DNA from: Clostridia bacterium
GTDB taxonomy: Bacteria; UBA6262; WVXT01; JAUXBS01
Length of the DNA stretch: 13,012 nt
Direction of reading: 5' to 3'
Assembly: GCA_030618495.1 (NCBI GenBank)
Contig: JAUXDE010000045.1
Span: 1-13,012 of the forward strand
Shown here: positions 5,886 to 13,012 of the stretch, one piece after another
Layout: every line of letters begins with the position of its first letter
Position numbering within the stretch: position 1 is the first letter of the stretch
Translations under genes and position numbers: made by a program
Notes under the pieces: model-generated
Told to the model about the DNA's origin: nothing
Seen by the model: the letters and a program-made list of their open reading frames with translations, nothing else
Database searches by the model: none

Positions 5886-7856
5886 ATGCAAAAAAAGAAA
5901 AAAGTTAATAGGAAAAAGAAGTCAAAAAAAATATCCGGGGGCAACCCGAAGAAACCGGTTTCTTCCGGAAAATCAGCATTGAAATCACGGGGTCCGAAAA
6001 CCGTTTCCGCAAGAAAACCTGCGGAGGCCAGGAGGCCCGGGGGGCGCGGGAGAAAACGCGGGAGAATAAAAACTTCAAAGACAAGAAAGCAGCGTGTTGT
6101 AAAAGAAAATCTTCAGGCAGTGTCGAACCCCGGAATACTGGAAAAAAAATGGGTTGCCGTTGTGTGTATAGTTTTTCTTTCCCTTATTATTTACTCCAAT
6201 ACGTTCCGGAACGGGTTTATGTATGATGATACGGCATTCATAACGGAAAATGATTCAATCAGAAGCCTTGATAACCCCGGCAGATTTTTTACGTCAATAA
6301 AATCTTTTTCAGCGAAAGGTAATTTCTTCATATACAGGCCCCTGGCAACGCTGGCTTTTGCCGTGGACTATGGTTTGTGGGGATTAAATCCGAAACAGTT
6401 TCATATTCAAAATATCCTGTTCCACGTTCTGAACGGTATACTTGTTTACCTGCTGATGAACATATTGGTAAAACATCGTCTTGCCTCGCTTGTAACGGCA
6501 TTGGTGTTTGTGTCCCATCCGGTCCAGACGGAGTCCGTTACATGGATTGCGGGCAGGAGCAACCTCATGTTCTCAGCGTTTTGGCTTACAGCCCTTATTT
6601 CTTATGCCAGGTTTCATAAAGTTAAAGGTTTAAAAAGAATAAAATATTTGTTGATTTCCCTGGGAGCCTATGCTTTCGGGCTGCTGTCAAAGGAAATGGC
6701 GGTTACCCTGCCGGTTATTTTAATATTGTATGACTTTTGTTCTGCCGATAAGAAAAGTTTTAAAACGGTATTTGCCAATGCCAGGTATTACCTGCTTTTC
6801 GGCATCGTTACAGGAGGGTATTTATACCTGAGGTATTCCGTCCTGGGCAGGATGAGCGGCCAGAACGAGTACATTGGCGGGAGTCTTTCCAGCGCGTTTC
6901 TTACGATGTCAAGGGGCTTGACGCATTACATCCAACTGTTGATTTACCCTGTCAGGTTAAGCGCCATTTACGTATTCTCCGTTTCCTCGTCACTTCTGGA
7001 GACACCCGTTATTTTCTCGCTGGCTATTTTACTGCTGCTGCTCATATTAACAGTTATACTGTTTAGAAAATCAAGGACAGCGTCCTTTGCTATAATATGG
7101 TTTTTTGTTACACTGTTTCCCGTGTGTAATATTATCCCCCTGCAGGATGTGACTATTGCCGAGAGGTTTCTTTACCTGCCGGCGGTAGGCTTCTGCATAC
7201 TGCTCGGATTGTTGAGTATGAAGGTATTTGATATACGAAACAAGGAAACGAAGAGGAGCGCGGGAGTGTTATTCGTTATCCTGCTTATAATATTTTTCTC
7301 CCTGAGGACCATAAGCAGGAATGCTGACTGGAAAGACGAAAATTCCTTCTGGAAAGCAACGGCGGAAACCGCCCCGAACAGTTACCGTGTCCACAATAGC
7401 CTGGGTTATTTATACATGAAAAGCGATATTAACCGGGCAATTAAATCATTTGAGCGGTCGCTTGAATTAAATCCTGATAATGCAAGAGCGCATAACAACC
7501 TTGCCATAGCGTATGCTGAAAAGGGCTGGTACGAAAAAGCTATAAAGAAATTCAAGGATGTTCTTGTAACTGACCCTAACGACAGTTCAACCCGCAGTAA
7601 CCTTGGCCTGGCGTATGTTAAGATAGGGTTTTATAATAATGCCGTCAAGGAATGCAGAAGAGCCGTAAAACTTAATCCAGCCAATGACATAGCTTACAAT
7701 AACCTGGGGCTTGCCTATGAAAAGAAAAAAAACTATTCCGAAGCGCTTAACCAGTTCAGGATTGCCGTTGAAAAGAATCAAGGCAATCTGAATGCCAGGG
7801 CAAATTATGCCCGCGTGTTTAAAATCCTCAATGAAAGAAAAATGAATATATATTGA
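5886..7856 (+). CDS. TMTC-like GT-C membrane protein with TPR array and basic N-terminal tail
   Basis: This 656-residue protein has three parts. Residues 1 to about 75 are a disordered, strongly basic tail with about 30 Lys/Arg. Residues about 89-480 are a polytopic GT-C membrane domain. Residues about 491-650 hold four to five TPR repeats (AHNNLAIAYAEKGWYEKAIKKF and similar). Membrane-domain hallmarks shared with the TMTC/DUF1736 family are NGFMYDD (Asp114-Asp115, the catalytic-loop acids) and HPVQTESVTWIAGRSNL at 211-227. Eukaryotic TMTC proteins transfer O-mannose to proteins; the bacterial substrate is unknown. The last helix is followed by SRNADWKDENSFW, which bridges to the TPRs. I chose ATG 5886 because AAAGGGA (5871-5877) lies 8 nt before it; the upstream TTG 5841 and ATG 5877 have no such site. 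It is the first gene of a tight operon. By family topology the TPRs should be periplasmic and the basic tail cytoplasmic. Confidence 0.85.
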   Translation: MQKKKKVNRKKKSKKISGGNPKKPVSSGKSALKSRGPKTVSARKPAEARRPGGRGRKRGRIKTSKTRKQRVVKENLQAVSNPGILEKKWVAVVCIVFLSLIIYSNTFRNGFMYDDTAFITENDSIRSLDNPGRFFTSIKSFSAKGNFFIYRPLATLAFAVDYGLWGLNPKQFHIQNILFHVLNGILVYLLMNILVKHRLASLVTALVFVSHPVQTESVTWIAGRSNLMFSAFWLTALISYARFHKVKGLKRIKYLLISLGAYAFGLLSKEMAVTLPVILILYDFCSADKKSFKTVFANARYYLLFGIVTGGYLYLRYSVLGRMSGQNEYIGGSLSSAFLTMSRGLTHYIQLLIYPVRLSAIYVFSVSSSLLETPVIFSLAILLLLLILTVILFRKSRTASFAIIWFFVTLFPVCNIIPLQDVTIAERFLYLPAVGFCILLGLLSMKVFDIRNKETKRSAGVLFVILLIIFFSLRTISRNADWKDENSFWKATAETAPNSYRVHNSLGYLYMKSDINRAIKSFERSLELNPDNARAHNNLAIAYAEKGWYEKAIKKFKDVLVTDPNDSSTRSNLGLAYVKIGFYNNAVKECRRAVKLNPANDIAYNNLGLAYEKKKNYSEALNQFRIAVEKNQGNLNARANYARVFKILNERKMNIY

Positions 7857-7878
7857 CCGCGGGAAGTGAAGCAAAAAC

Positions 7879-8247
7879 ATGAACAAAATATTAATAGTTG
7901 ACGATGAATTGTTTATAGTAGAGGGGTTGAAGGCATACTTTGAACTGGACGGGTTTGAAGTAATAACCGCCTCCAACGGCAGGGAGGCGATAGAAATGGC
8001 GAAAAGCCAAAAACCCGACTTGATAATGCTTGATATAATGATGCCTGATTTAAACGGCTGGCAGACCTTGAAAATGCTGAAGGAGGATGAGAGCACGAAA
8101 GAAATTCAGGTCATCATGTCGTCCGTCATGGGCAAAGACGAGGATATAGAAAAGAGTATTTCACTTGGCGCGTCGGATTATATTGTCAAATCGAACGATG
8201 CCGATAAGATCGTCGAAAAAATCAAAGAAATATTGAGTAAAATGTGA
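7879..8247 (+). CDS. Stand-alone CheY-like response regulator receiver
   Basis: This 122-residue protein is a single receiver domain with no output domain. Asp8-Asp9 (ILIVDDE) form the Mg-binding pocket, Asp52 (LIMLDIMMPD) is the phospho-acceptor, Ser81 takes the conserved Ser/Thr switch position and Lys104 is the conserved lysine. All phosphorylation residues are therefore present. The proline that normally follows the lysine is replaced by Ser105 (YIVKSN), a modest departure that may alter the beta5-alpha5 turn. It lies 22 nt after the first TMTC-like gene, and its TGA overlaps the ATG of the DUF2723 gene, so it is firmly embedded in the GT-C operon. No histidine kinase is in the window. 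It probably acts by protein-protein contact, perhaps on a membrane partner or a kinase hub; the target is unknown. The ribosome site (GGGAAGTGAAG) is imperfect. Confidence 0.93.
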   Translation: MNKILIVDDELFIVEGLKAYFELDGFEVITASNGREAIEMAKSQKPDLIMLDIMMPDLNGWQTLKMLKEDESTKEIQVIMSSVMGKDEDIEKSISLGASDYIVKSNDADKIVEKIKEILSKM

Positions 8248-10025
8248 TGAAAAAGAAAAACTACTTAATCGGAGCGGCTGTTTTCCTGGTATCTTTTGGT
8301 TTGTATACCAGGACGCTTTGTCCCACGATTTACACCCAGGACAGCGGGGAATTCATTACCACCGCCTGTACCCTGGGCGTATCCCATCCCTCAGGTTACC
8401 CGCTATATAACATCATAGGGAAATGTTTCTCATTTCTCCCTTTTAAGAACCCGGCTTTCAGGGTAAACCTGATGTCCGCGTTCTTCGGGGCGTTAACGGT
8501 GGCTCTTGTGTACTTCATAATTTTAAAATTGTGTTTTTCTGTCGTTCCCGCCGTTGCCGGCGCCATGTTCCTGTTGTTTTCAAGGATACTGTGGTCATTA
8601 TCAACGGTTGCCGAGGTATATTCGCTCAATGCTTTCTTTACGGCGCTATTAATCCTGGTTATCCTGAACTGGAATAACAGGATTACATGGCTGTACCTTC
8701 TGTCTTTTCTTTTCGGCCTGAGTTTAACCAACCACCAGACAATGCTTATATGCGGCATAGCCCTTGTATATTTCGCGCTGGTGTCCGGAAAAAACAACAC
8801 GTTTTCCTTGGGTAACCTGAAAATCATACTGCCGTTATTCCTGCTGGGACTTTCAATGTACCTGTACCTGTACGTCAGGGCTCTCGGGAAGCCGGCCCTG
8901 TGCTGGGGCGCGCCTGATTCATTAAACAGATTTATACGTATTATCATGAGGTCAGACTACGGGATGATGGAAATGGGAGCCGTGAAGGGTGTCCCCCGTT
9001 CAGCGGGTTTAATGTTGAAACAGCTGGGCGGGTACTGCGCCATGCTTTTAAATCAATTTAATATCGCAGGATTTTTAACGGGTATTGCCGGCATGTATTT
9101 CATGTATAAAAAACAATTGAAATTTTTTGTGTGTTCACTGATAATTTTCCTGTTATCCGGCCCTTGTTTTACGCTTCTGGCAAACATGCCGATGGATCCG
9201 CATTCAAAAGCAATGGTCGAGGTGTTTTATCTCCCTTCAATCATTGTTTTTTCGTTATGGATAGGAATGGCCATTGCGGGTATCAATAAAAAGTTCCGGT
9301 TGTTGTTTATTATCATTCCCCTTGTTACTTTGATATTAAACTTTAAAATACTTGATAAGAGCGATAATTATTATGCGTATAACTATGGAGAGAACGTTTT
9401 AAAAACACTGGACAGGAATGCGATTATTTTCACAAAAAGGGATGAAACCCGCAACTCCATCTGGTACATGCAGTTGGTGGAGAAGAAGAGGCAGGATGTG
9501 AAATTGGTGGTATTGCCGCTTCCTTACTGGTGGACGCAGAGCATAATGAGAAAATGGCCCGAGCTTGTTATGAAATTAAACAACCATAGAGAAGGAAATA
9601 TTAAAGGTATTATAAAGGATTATATGAACACATACCCGGTATATACAGACAACATTACAGAACCTTATATGAGGGAATTCTATGACTACTGGGTTCCATA
9701 TGGGATTGTATTTAAATTCTCAAGGGAAGGAAGGGCGAATGTCCCCGATGAACGAATCAGGGAAATGGGCGGGATAATAGATAGTTATAATTACAGGAAT
9801 GAGTATAAGACAACCCTGTGCGGTGATTTATTCAGCCGCGAGATAATTCATTATTATGCGGAATCGCATTTTAATTACGGGGCGATATATCACAACAGGG
9901 GACTGTATGCCGAGGGGAGGGACGCGTTCGCCGCGGCGCTTGAAATAGAACCGGATTATGAAGATGCCAGGAAGATATACGATATTGACAGGGAACTGGC
10001 GGCGGGGAAGAAGGGCAATGAGTAG
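8247..10025 (+). CDS. DUF2723-family GT-C-like membrane protein with a C-terminal TPR
   Basis: This 592-residue polytopic membrane protein has the DUF2723 signature near its N-terminus: TQDSGEF at 30-36 (Asp32 and Glu35, the acidic pair in the first external loop) and LGVSHPSGYPLY at 43-54. Roughly ten to twelve hydrophobic segments follow to about residue 375, then a soluble C-terminal region ending in one TPR-like repeat (SHFNYGAIYHNRGLYAEGRD, from about 540). DUF2723 proteins are related to the PMT/GT39 superfamily and are widespread in Bacteroidetes and candidate phyla; biochemical activity is poorly defined, though transfer from a polyprenyl-phosphate sugar is expected. ATG 8247 overlaps the receiver gene's TGA (TGATG) and is preferred over GTG 8244. 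No strong ribosome site is visible, so expression likely depends on translational coupling with the receiver. Confidence 0.87.
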   Translation: MKKKNYLIGAAVFLVSFGLYTRTLCPTIYTQDSGEFITTACTLGVSHPSGYPLYNIIGKCFSFLPFKNPAFRVNLMSAFFGALTVALVYFIILKLCFSVVPAVAGAMFLLFSRILWSLSTVAEVYSLNAFFTALLILVILNWNNRITWLYLLSFLFGLSLTNHQTMLICGIALVYFALVSGKNNTFSLGNLKIILPLFLLGLSMYLYLYVRALGKPALCWGAPDSLNRFIRIIMRSDYGMMEMGAVKGVPRSAGLMLKQLGGYCAMLLNQFNIAGFLTGIAGMYFMYKKQLKFFVCSLIIFLLSGPCFTLLANMPMDPHSKAMVEVFYLPSIIVFSLWIGMAIAGINKKFRLLFIIIPLVTLILNFKILDKSDNYYAYNYGENVLKTLDRNAIIFTKRDETRNSIWYMQLVEKKRQDVKLVVLPLPYWWTQSIMRKWPELVMKLNNHREGNIKGIIKDYMNTYPVYTDNITEPYMREFYDYWVPYGIVFKFSREGRANVPDERIREMGGIIDSYNYRNEYKTTLCGDLFSREIIHYYAESHFNYGAIYHNRGLYAEGRDAFAAALEIEPDYEDARKIYDIDRELAAGKKGNE

Positions 10026-12027
10026 AAAAGCGTGTGTAATCATAATAATTGCCGTATCGTTCGTTGTTTTCGCTAATTCCTTCAGAAACGGTTTCGTTCT
10101 TGATGATGTATTCATCATACAGAAGAATAAAACTATCAGGGACCTGGCCAATATCCCGGAGTTCTTTTCCAGCGATTACTGGGAGGGAACTCGTTATAAG
10201 GGGGAAAGTTCAGCGTTGTACAGGCCGCTGGTAATCATCTCTTATGCGGTGGATTATGCGGTATGGAAGCTCAATCCCTTCGGTTACCATATTCTTAACC
10301 TGGTCCTTCATACCCTCAACGGCCTGCTGATATTCTACCTGGCGCTGATTATCCTGGGGAAGGATATCCGCTCAGCTCTTTTTGTGTCGTTGTTGTTCAT
10401 CGTTCATCCCGTTCATGTTGAAGCCGTTGCCGGGATAGTGGGCCGCGCGGAGGTTGCGGCGGTTTTCTTCCTGCTCGTTGCGTTCATGGCATACGCTCTC
10501 AAGGATAATGTATTAAAAATGAAGCATGGCTATGCTGTTTCTCTGTTTTCGTTCGGTCTTGCGCTGTTAACCAAGGAAACGGCATTGATATTGCCGGCAA
10601 TAATCGTACTGTATGACCTTTTCAGGTTAGGGGATTTGAGGGAGTTGAAGAAAAGAATCGCGCGTTACGCGGGTTACATAGGTGTAGTAATAGTGTATTT
10701 TTTCGTAAGGTTTCTTGCCCTGGGGACCGTATTTTCGCCTGCGGGAAAAGGTTTCTTTTACGGACAGACAACGCTGACGCGGCTTTTGACGATGTCCAGG
10801 GTGTTCGTTTCGTATATAAAGCTCCTGGTTTACCCTGTCAACCTCAGGACTGATTACAATGATTTTAGTTTTTCAACTTCACCTGACCTGGCCGTGGTTC
10901 TTTCCGTTACGGTTCTGGTTTTTATATTCTTTTTGTTCATCCGCGGTTATCGAAACCAGAAGCCGGTTTTCTTTTCCCTGGGTTTGTTCCTGGCAGGCCT
11001 TTTTCCCGTTTCAAATATCATTCCCTTTGGCGCGGTAATGGCGGAGAGGTTTCTTTACCTGCCTTCAGTCGGGTACTGCCTGCTTGCGGGTATCATGGTG
11101 GCGAAAGGTTACGGGACCGCAGCCGGCCCGAAGCGGGGAAGGCGCGAAATTCTCGCCATCCTGCTGCTTGTATTTCTTGGGATGGTGACGATGAAGTACA
11201 ATACCAGGTGGTACAGCAACGATACCCTGTGGAACTATGCCGTGAAAAAATCACCCGGTAACGCCCGTATACACTATGCTCTCGGTGTCGTTCAGCTTGA
11301 AAAGAAAGATTATGAAGGGGCAATAAGAGCATTCGAAAAGAGCGTTCAAATAGATCCGCGCATACCCGAGGCGTATAATAACCTTTCCGTCTGCTATAAC
11401 AGTATAAACATGCATGAGAAAGCGGTACTCGCAAGCGAGACGGCGCTCAAGCATAAGCCGGATTACTATGAGGCATGTATAAACATGGGTAACGCTTATA
11501 AGAGCATGGGTAATAGCGATAAAGCGATAGAGTCATATGGTAAAGCCATTAAGTTCGCCCCTGAAAATGCCGATGCCCATTACAACCTTGGGTTGTTGTA
11601 TTATGGACGGAAGAACCATACTAAAGCGATGAAGAGTTTCATTAAGATAACGCGCATGGATCCGACCTATGAGAGCGCGTGGATAGGGGTGAGCGCCGTG
11701 TTGATAGAGCAGGAAAATTATGCCAGGGCAATAGAGGAACTGGAGAAGGCGGCCGGGTTCCTGCCGGACAGCGCGGATATTTACGACCGGCTCGGGCTCG
11801 CTTGTTATTATAAGGGGGAGTTCCGGAAAGCGGTGGTAAAACTAAAAAAGGCCATTGAACTGAATCCCGGCAATGCGGTAACCCTCAACAGGCTGGGTTC
11901 CGCATACGGCAACATGGGGATGTATAAGGAAGCTCTCGTGGAGTTCAGAAAGGCCCTGGAAATTAACCCCGGTTACGGCGAAGCAAGGGATAACTATAAC
12001 AAACTGGTTGAAATCGGCATTAAGTAA
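10018..12027 (+). CDS. TMTC-like GT-C membrane protein with seven TPRs
   Basis: This 669-residue protein is a paralogue of the TMTC-like protein at 5886-7856 but lacks the basic tail. It begins with a short MSRK and TM1 (about 5-20). NSFRNGFVLDD follows with Asp29-Asp30 in the catalytic loop, and HPVHVEAVAGIVGRAEV lies at 130-146. Further shared segments include AERFLYLPSVGYC and a last helix leading into RWYSNDTLW. From about 416 to 653 there are seven consecutive 34-residue TPRs, the sixth and seventh closest to consensus (AIELNPGN, ALEINPGY). Predicted activity is membrane-linked sugar transfer onto protein, with the TPRs selecting or holding the acceptor. ATG 10018 overlaps the end of the DUF2723 gene by 8 nt (ATGAGTAG) with GGGGAAG at suitable distance. 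The in-frame ATG at 9958 lies 68 nt inside the upstream gene and adds a basic segment, so it is less likely. It is the last gene of the operon. Confidence 0.87.
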   Translation: MSRKACVIIIIAVSFVVFANSFRNGFVLDDVFIIQKNKTIRDLANIPEFFSSDYWEGTRYKGESSALYRPLVIISYAVDYAVWKLNPFGYHILNLVLHTLNGLLIFYLALIILGKDIRSALFVSLLFIVHPVHVEAVAGIVGRAEVAAVFFLLVAFMAYALKDNVLKMKHGYAVSLFSFGLALLTKETALILPAIIVLYDLFRLGDLRELKKRIARYAGYIGVVIVYFFVRFLALGTVFSPAGKGFFYGQTTLTRLLTMSRVFVSYIKLLVYPVNLRTDYNDFSFSTSPDLAVVLSVTVLVFIFFLFIRGYRNQKPVFFSLGLFLAGLFPVSNIIPFGAVMAERFLYLPSVGYCLLAGIMVAKGYGTAAGPKRGRREILAILLLVFLGMVTMKYNTRWYSNDTLWNYAVKKSPGNARIHYALGVVQLEKKDYEGAIRAFEKSVQIDPRIPEAYNNLSVCYNSINMHEKAVLASETALKHKPDYYEACINMGNAYKSMGNSDKAIESYGKAIKFAPENADAHYNLGLLYYGRKNHTKAMKSFIKITRMDPTYESAWIGVSAVLIEQENYARAIEELEKAAGFLPDSADIYDRLGLACYYKGEFRKAVVKLKKAIELNPGNAVTLNRLGSAYGNMGMYKEALVEFRKALEINPGYGEARDNYNKLVEIGIK

Positions 12028-12048
12028 AGTGGCATGCTGTGACTTTTT
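12026..12048 (+). terminator. Weak intrinsic terminator candidate
   Basis: AAAGT and ACTTT flank an imperfect stem (GGCA/TGTG around a TGC loop, with one G-G mismatch and one G-T wobble), and the run TTTTT at 12044-12048 ends it. It begins inside the stop codon of the seven-TPR protein gene and is the only hairpin-plus-T-run in the 166-nt gap before the convergent gene. The stem is short and imperfect, so efficiency is doubtful. Confidence 0.35.
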
Positions 12049-12193
12049 GCGGATAGTTGCAAGTTCTATAAAAGATATCATAATATGAAATGAAATCCGT
12101 ATGCCCCGAATATCAGAGTAGTAACACTACACTAGCCTTTCATCGCTTTAAATACACCTGATTGGGATTAGATGTGTAGGCTACTTTTATTCT

Positions 12194-13012
12194 TCATTGC
12201 TGTCTCTGGAGGGCTTTTGCTTTTTCTTCATCTATTGCTGCCAGTTTTTCTTTCCCCAGTTTTTTGTACGCAAGACTACGAAAGTAATATGCATCTACAT
12301 TCCCGGGATCCAATTCTATTGACACACTTAAATCACTTATTGCTCTATCGGCAATTCCCATGTTCCAGTAAGTAATCCCTCTGTTATTATATGCCTTTGA
12401 ATTATCAGATTTTATTTCTATAGCCTTATTGAAATCTAATATAGCTTTTTCATAAAACTTTTTTACCCCATACATAATCCCACGATTACAGTATGCGTTT
12501 GTATCTTCAGGGTCTAATTCTATTGCTTTTGAAAAAACATCTATTGCTTCATCATAAAGGCCTCTTTTATAATATTCAGCTCCACGATGATAGTATTCCT
12601 CTTTTATTTTAAGATATTTTTCAAGTGTATTATTTAATTCCGGTATTACACCATTATATGTATCCTTCTTTTCATAAGCAGTTTTCAGGTTTCTATATGC
12701 AGCAGAGTAGTCTGGATTTATTTTTATTGCTTTATTAAAATCAGCTATTGCTTTATCATAAAGTTTTTTCTTTCCATAAGTAACTCCTCTGTTATTATAT
12801 CCTTGTGAGAATTCAGGATATAGTTCTATTGCCTTACTATAATCAGCTATCGCTTTATCATAAAATCCTTTTTTGTTATAAACATTTCCCCGGCTATTTA
12901 AAGCCTTCACTGAATATGGATATATCTGTAAAGTTTTAGACCACAAAGTAAATCTATCTTTCCAGTCTGTATTTCTATTTATTGTAAGTCCGGAAAATAT
13001 AATGATAATTAT
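12194..13012 (-). CDS. C-terminal part of a TPR protein, probably a third TMTC-like protein (5' end outside window)
   Basis: The leftward frame is open from the right edge of the window to TGA at 12194-12196, giving 272 visible residues. A free-standing TPR protein starting at TTG 12946 is possible, but the frame continues upstream. It encodes a hydrophobic IIIIIFSGL stretch, then NRNTDWKDRFTLWSKTLQ. The homologous junction in the protein at 5886-7856 reads SRNADWKDENSFWKATAE, directly after its last helix. This therefore looks like the end of a GT-C membrane domain followed by seven TPR units. The second, fourth, fifth and sixth are near consensus (for example YDKAIADFNKAIKINPDY), the third is degenerate and the last is a capping helix pair. 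Codon use is much more AT-rich (17 G+C in the 60 nt at 12361-12420) than in the preceding operon (35 in 60 at 11761-11820), suggesting a different origin. It faces the preceding operon. Confidence 0.8.
   Translation of the reverse strand: MIIIIFSGLTINRNTDWKDRFTLWSKTLQIYPYSVKALNSRGNVYNKKGFYDKAIADYSKAIELYPEFSQGYNNRGVTYGKKKLYDKAIADFNKAIKINPDYSAAYRNLKTAYEKKDTYNGVIPELNNTLEKYLKIKEEYYHRGAEYYKRGLYDEAIDVFSKAIELDPEDTNAYCNRGIMYGVKKFYEKAILDFNKAIEIKSDNSKAYNNRGITYWNMGIADRAISDLSVSIELDPGNVDAYYFRSLAYKKLGKEKLAAIDEEKAKALQRQQ

Noticed and set aside
6377-6619. Forward open frame inside the first TMTC-like gene
   Set aside because: It lies wholly within another frame that carries conserved family motifs at the same place.
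8946-8960. Second GGTCAGAC string
   Set aside because: It lies within the DUF2723 coding sequence and lacks the palindromic GACC half, so it is not evidence for a dispersed repeat.
12116-12132. GTAGT-AAC-ACTAC hairpin in the convergent gap
   Set aside because: Only a 5-bp stem and no T-run follows in either direction; not convincing as a terminator or RNA gene.
12172-12375. Forward open frame with hydrophobic leucine-rich start
   Set aside because: It is antisense to the TPR-coding frame; the apparent hydrophobicity comes from reading Lys/Glu-rich codons backwards.

Overview
The window looks like a chromosomal stretch from an uncultivated, probably Gram-negative bacterium. The ExbB/ExbD-type pair implies an energised inner membrane facing a periplasm. 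The density of large GT-C membrane proteins with C-terminal TPR repeats is typical of candidate phyla such as Omnitrophota or other PVC-related and Elusimicrobia-like lineages. That placement is inference; there is no rRNA or other phylogenetic marker here. No tRNA, CRISPR array or recognisable transposase gene was seen.

Region 1 (1-1915) is AT-rich. It has a non-coding leader, a near-consensus sigma70-type promoter with an inverted repeat across its -10 box, and a two-gene AbiE-type toxin-antitoxin module: a DUF6088/AbiEi-like winged-helix antitoxin followed by an AbiEii-like nucleotidyltransferase toxin.

Region 2 (about 1943-5389) runs rightward. It holds a flavin reductase/flavoredoxin-like protein, an ExbB/TolQ/MotA-family proton-channel subunit, its ExbD/TolR partner (4-nt overlap), a 33-residue lysine-rich small ORF with a strong Shine-Dalgarno sequence, and a large GT39/PMT-like membrane glycosyltransferase. 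No TonB, TolA or outer-membrane receptor gene is present.

Region 3 (5393-5839) is one leftward gene for a small membrane protein with a histidine/aspartate pattern resembling the DUF457/YdjM-type membrane metal-dependent hydrolases. Its stop lies 3 nt from the stop of the GT39-like gene, inside a short GGGGTCAGACC palindromic motif.

Region 4 (5886-12027) is a tight four-gene rightward operon. It encodes a TMTC-like GT-C protein with TPRs and an unusual highly basic N-terminal tail, a stand-alone CheY-like receiver, a DUF2723 GT-C-like membrane protein with one TPR, and a second TMTC-like protein with seven TPRs. A weak terminator-like hairpin follows. Region 5 (12194-13012) is a leftward, much AT-richer gene running off the right edge. 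It is read here as the TPR-bearing C-terminus of a third TMTC-like protein, not a free-standing TPR protein.

Taken together, the window carries four to five GT-C-fold membrane proteins of three subfamilies, three with TPR arrays, wrapped around one receiver protein. The best working idea is a lipid-linked-sugar-dependent surface or periplasmic protein glycosylation locus with a possible phospho-signalling input. Family membership is well supported by motifs; the joint function is inference.
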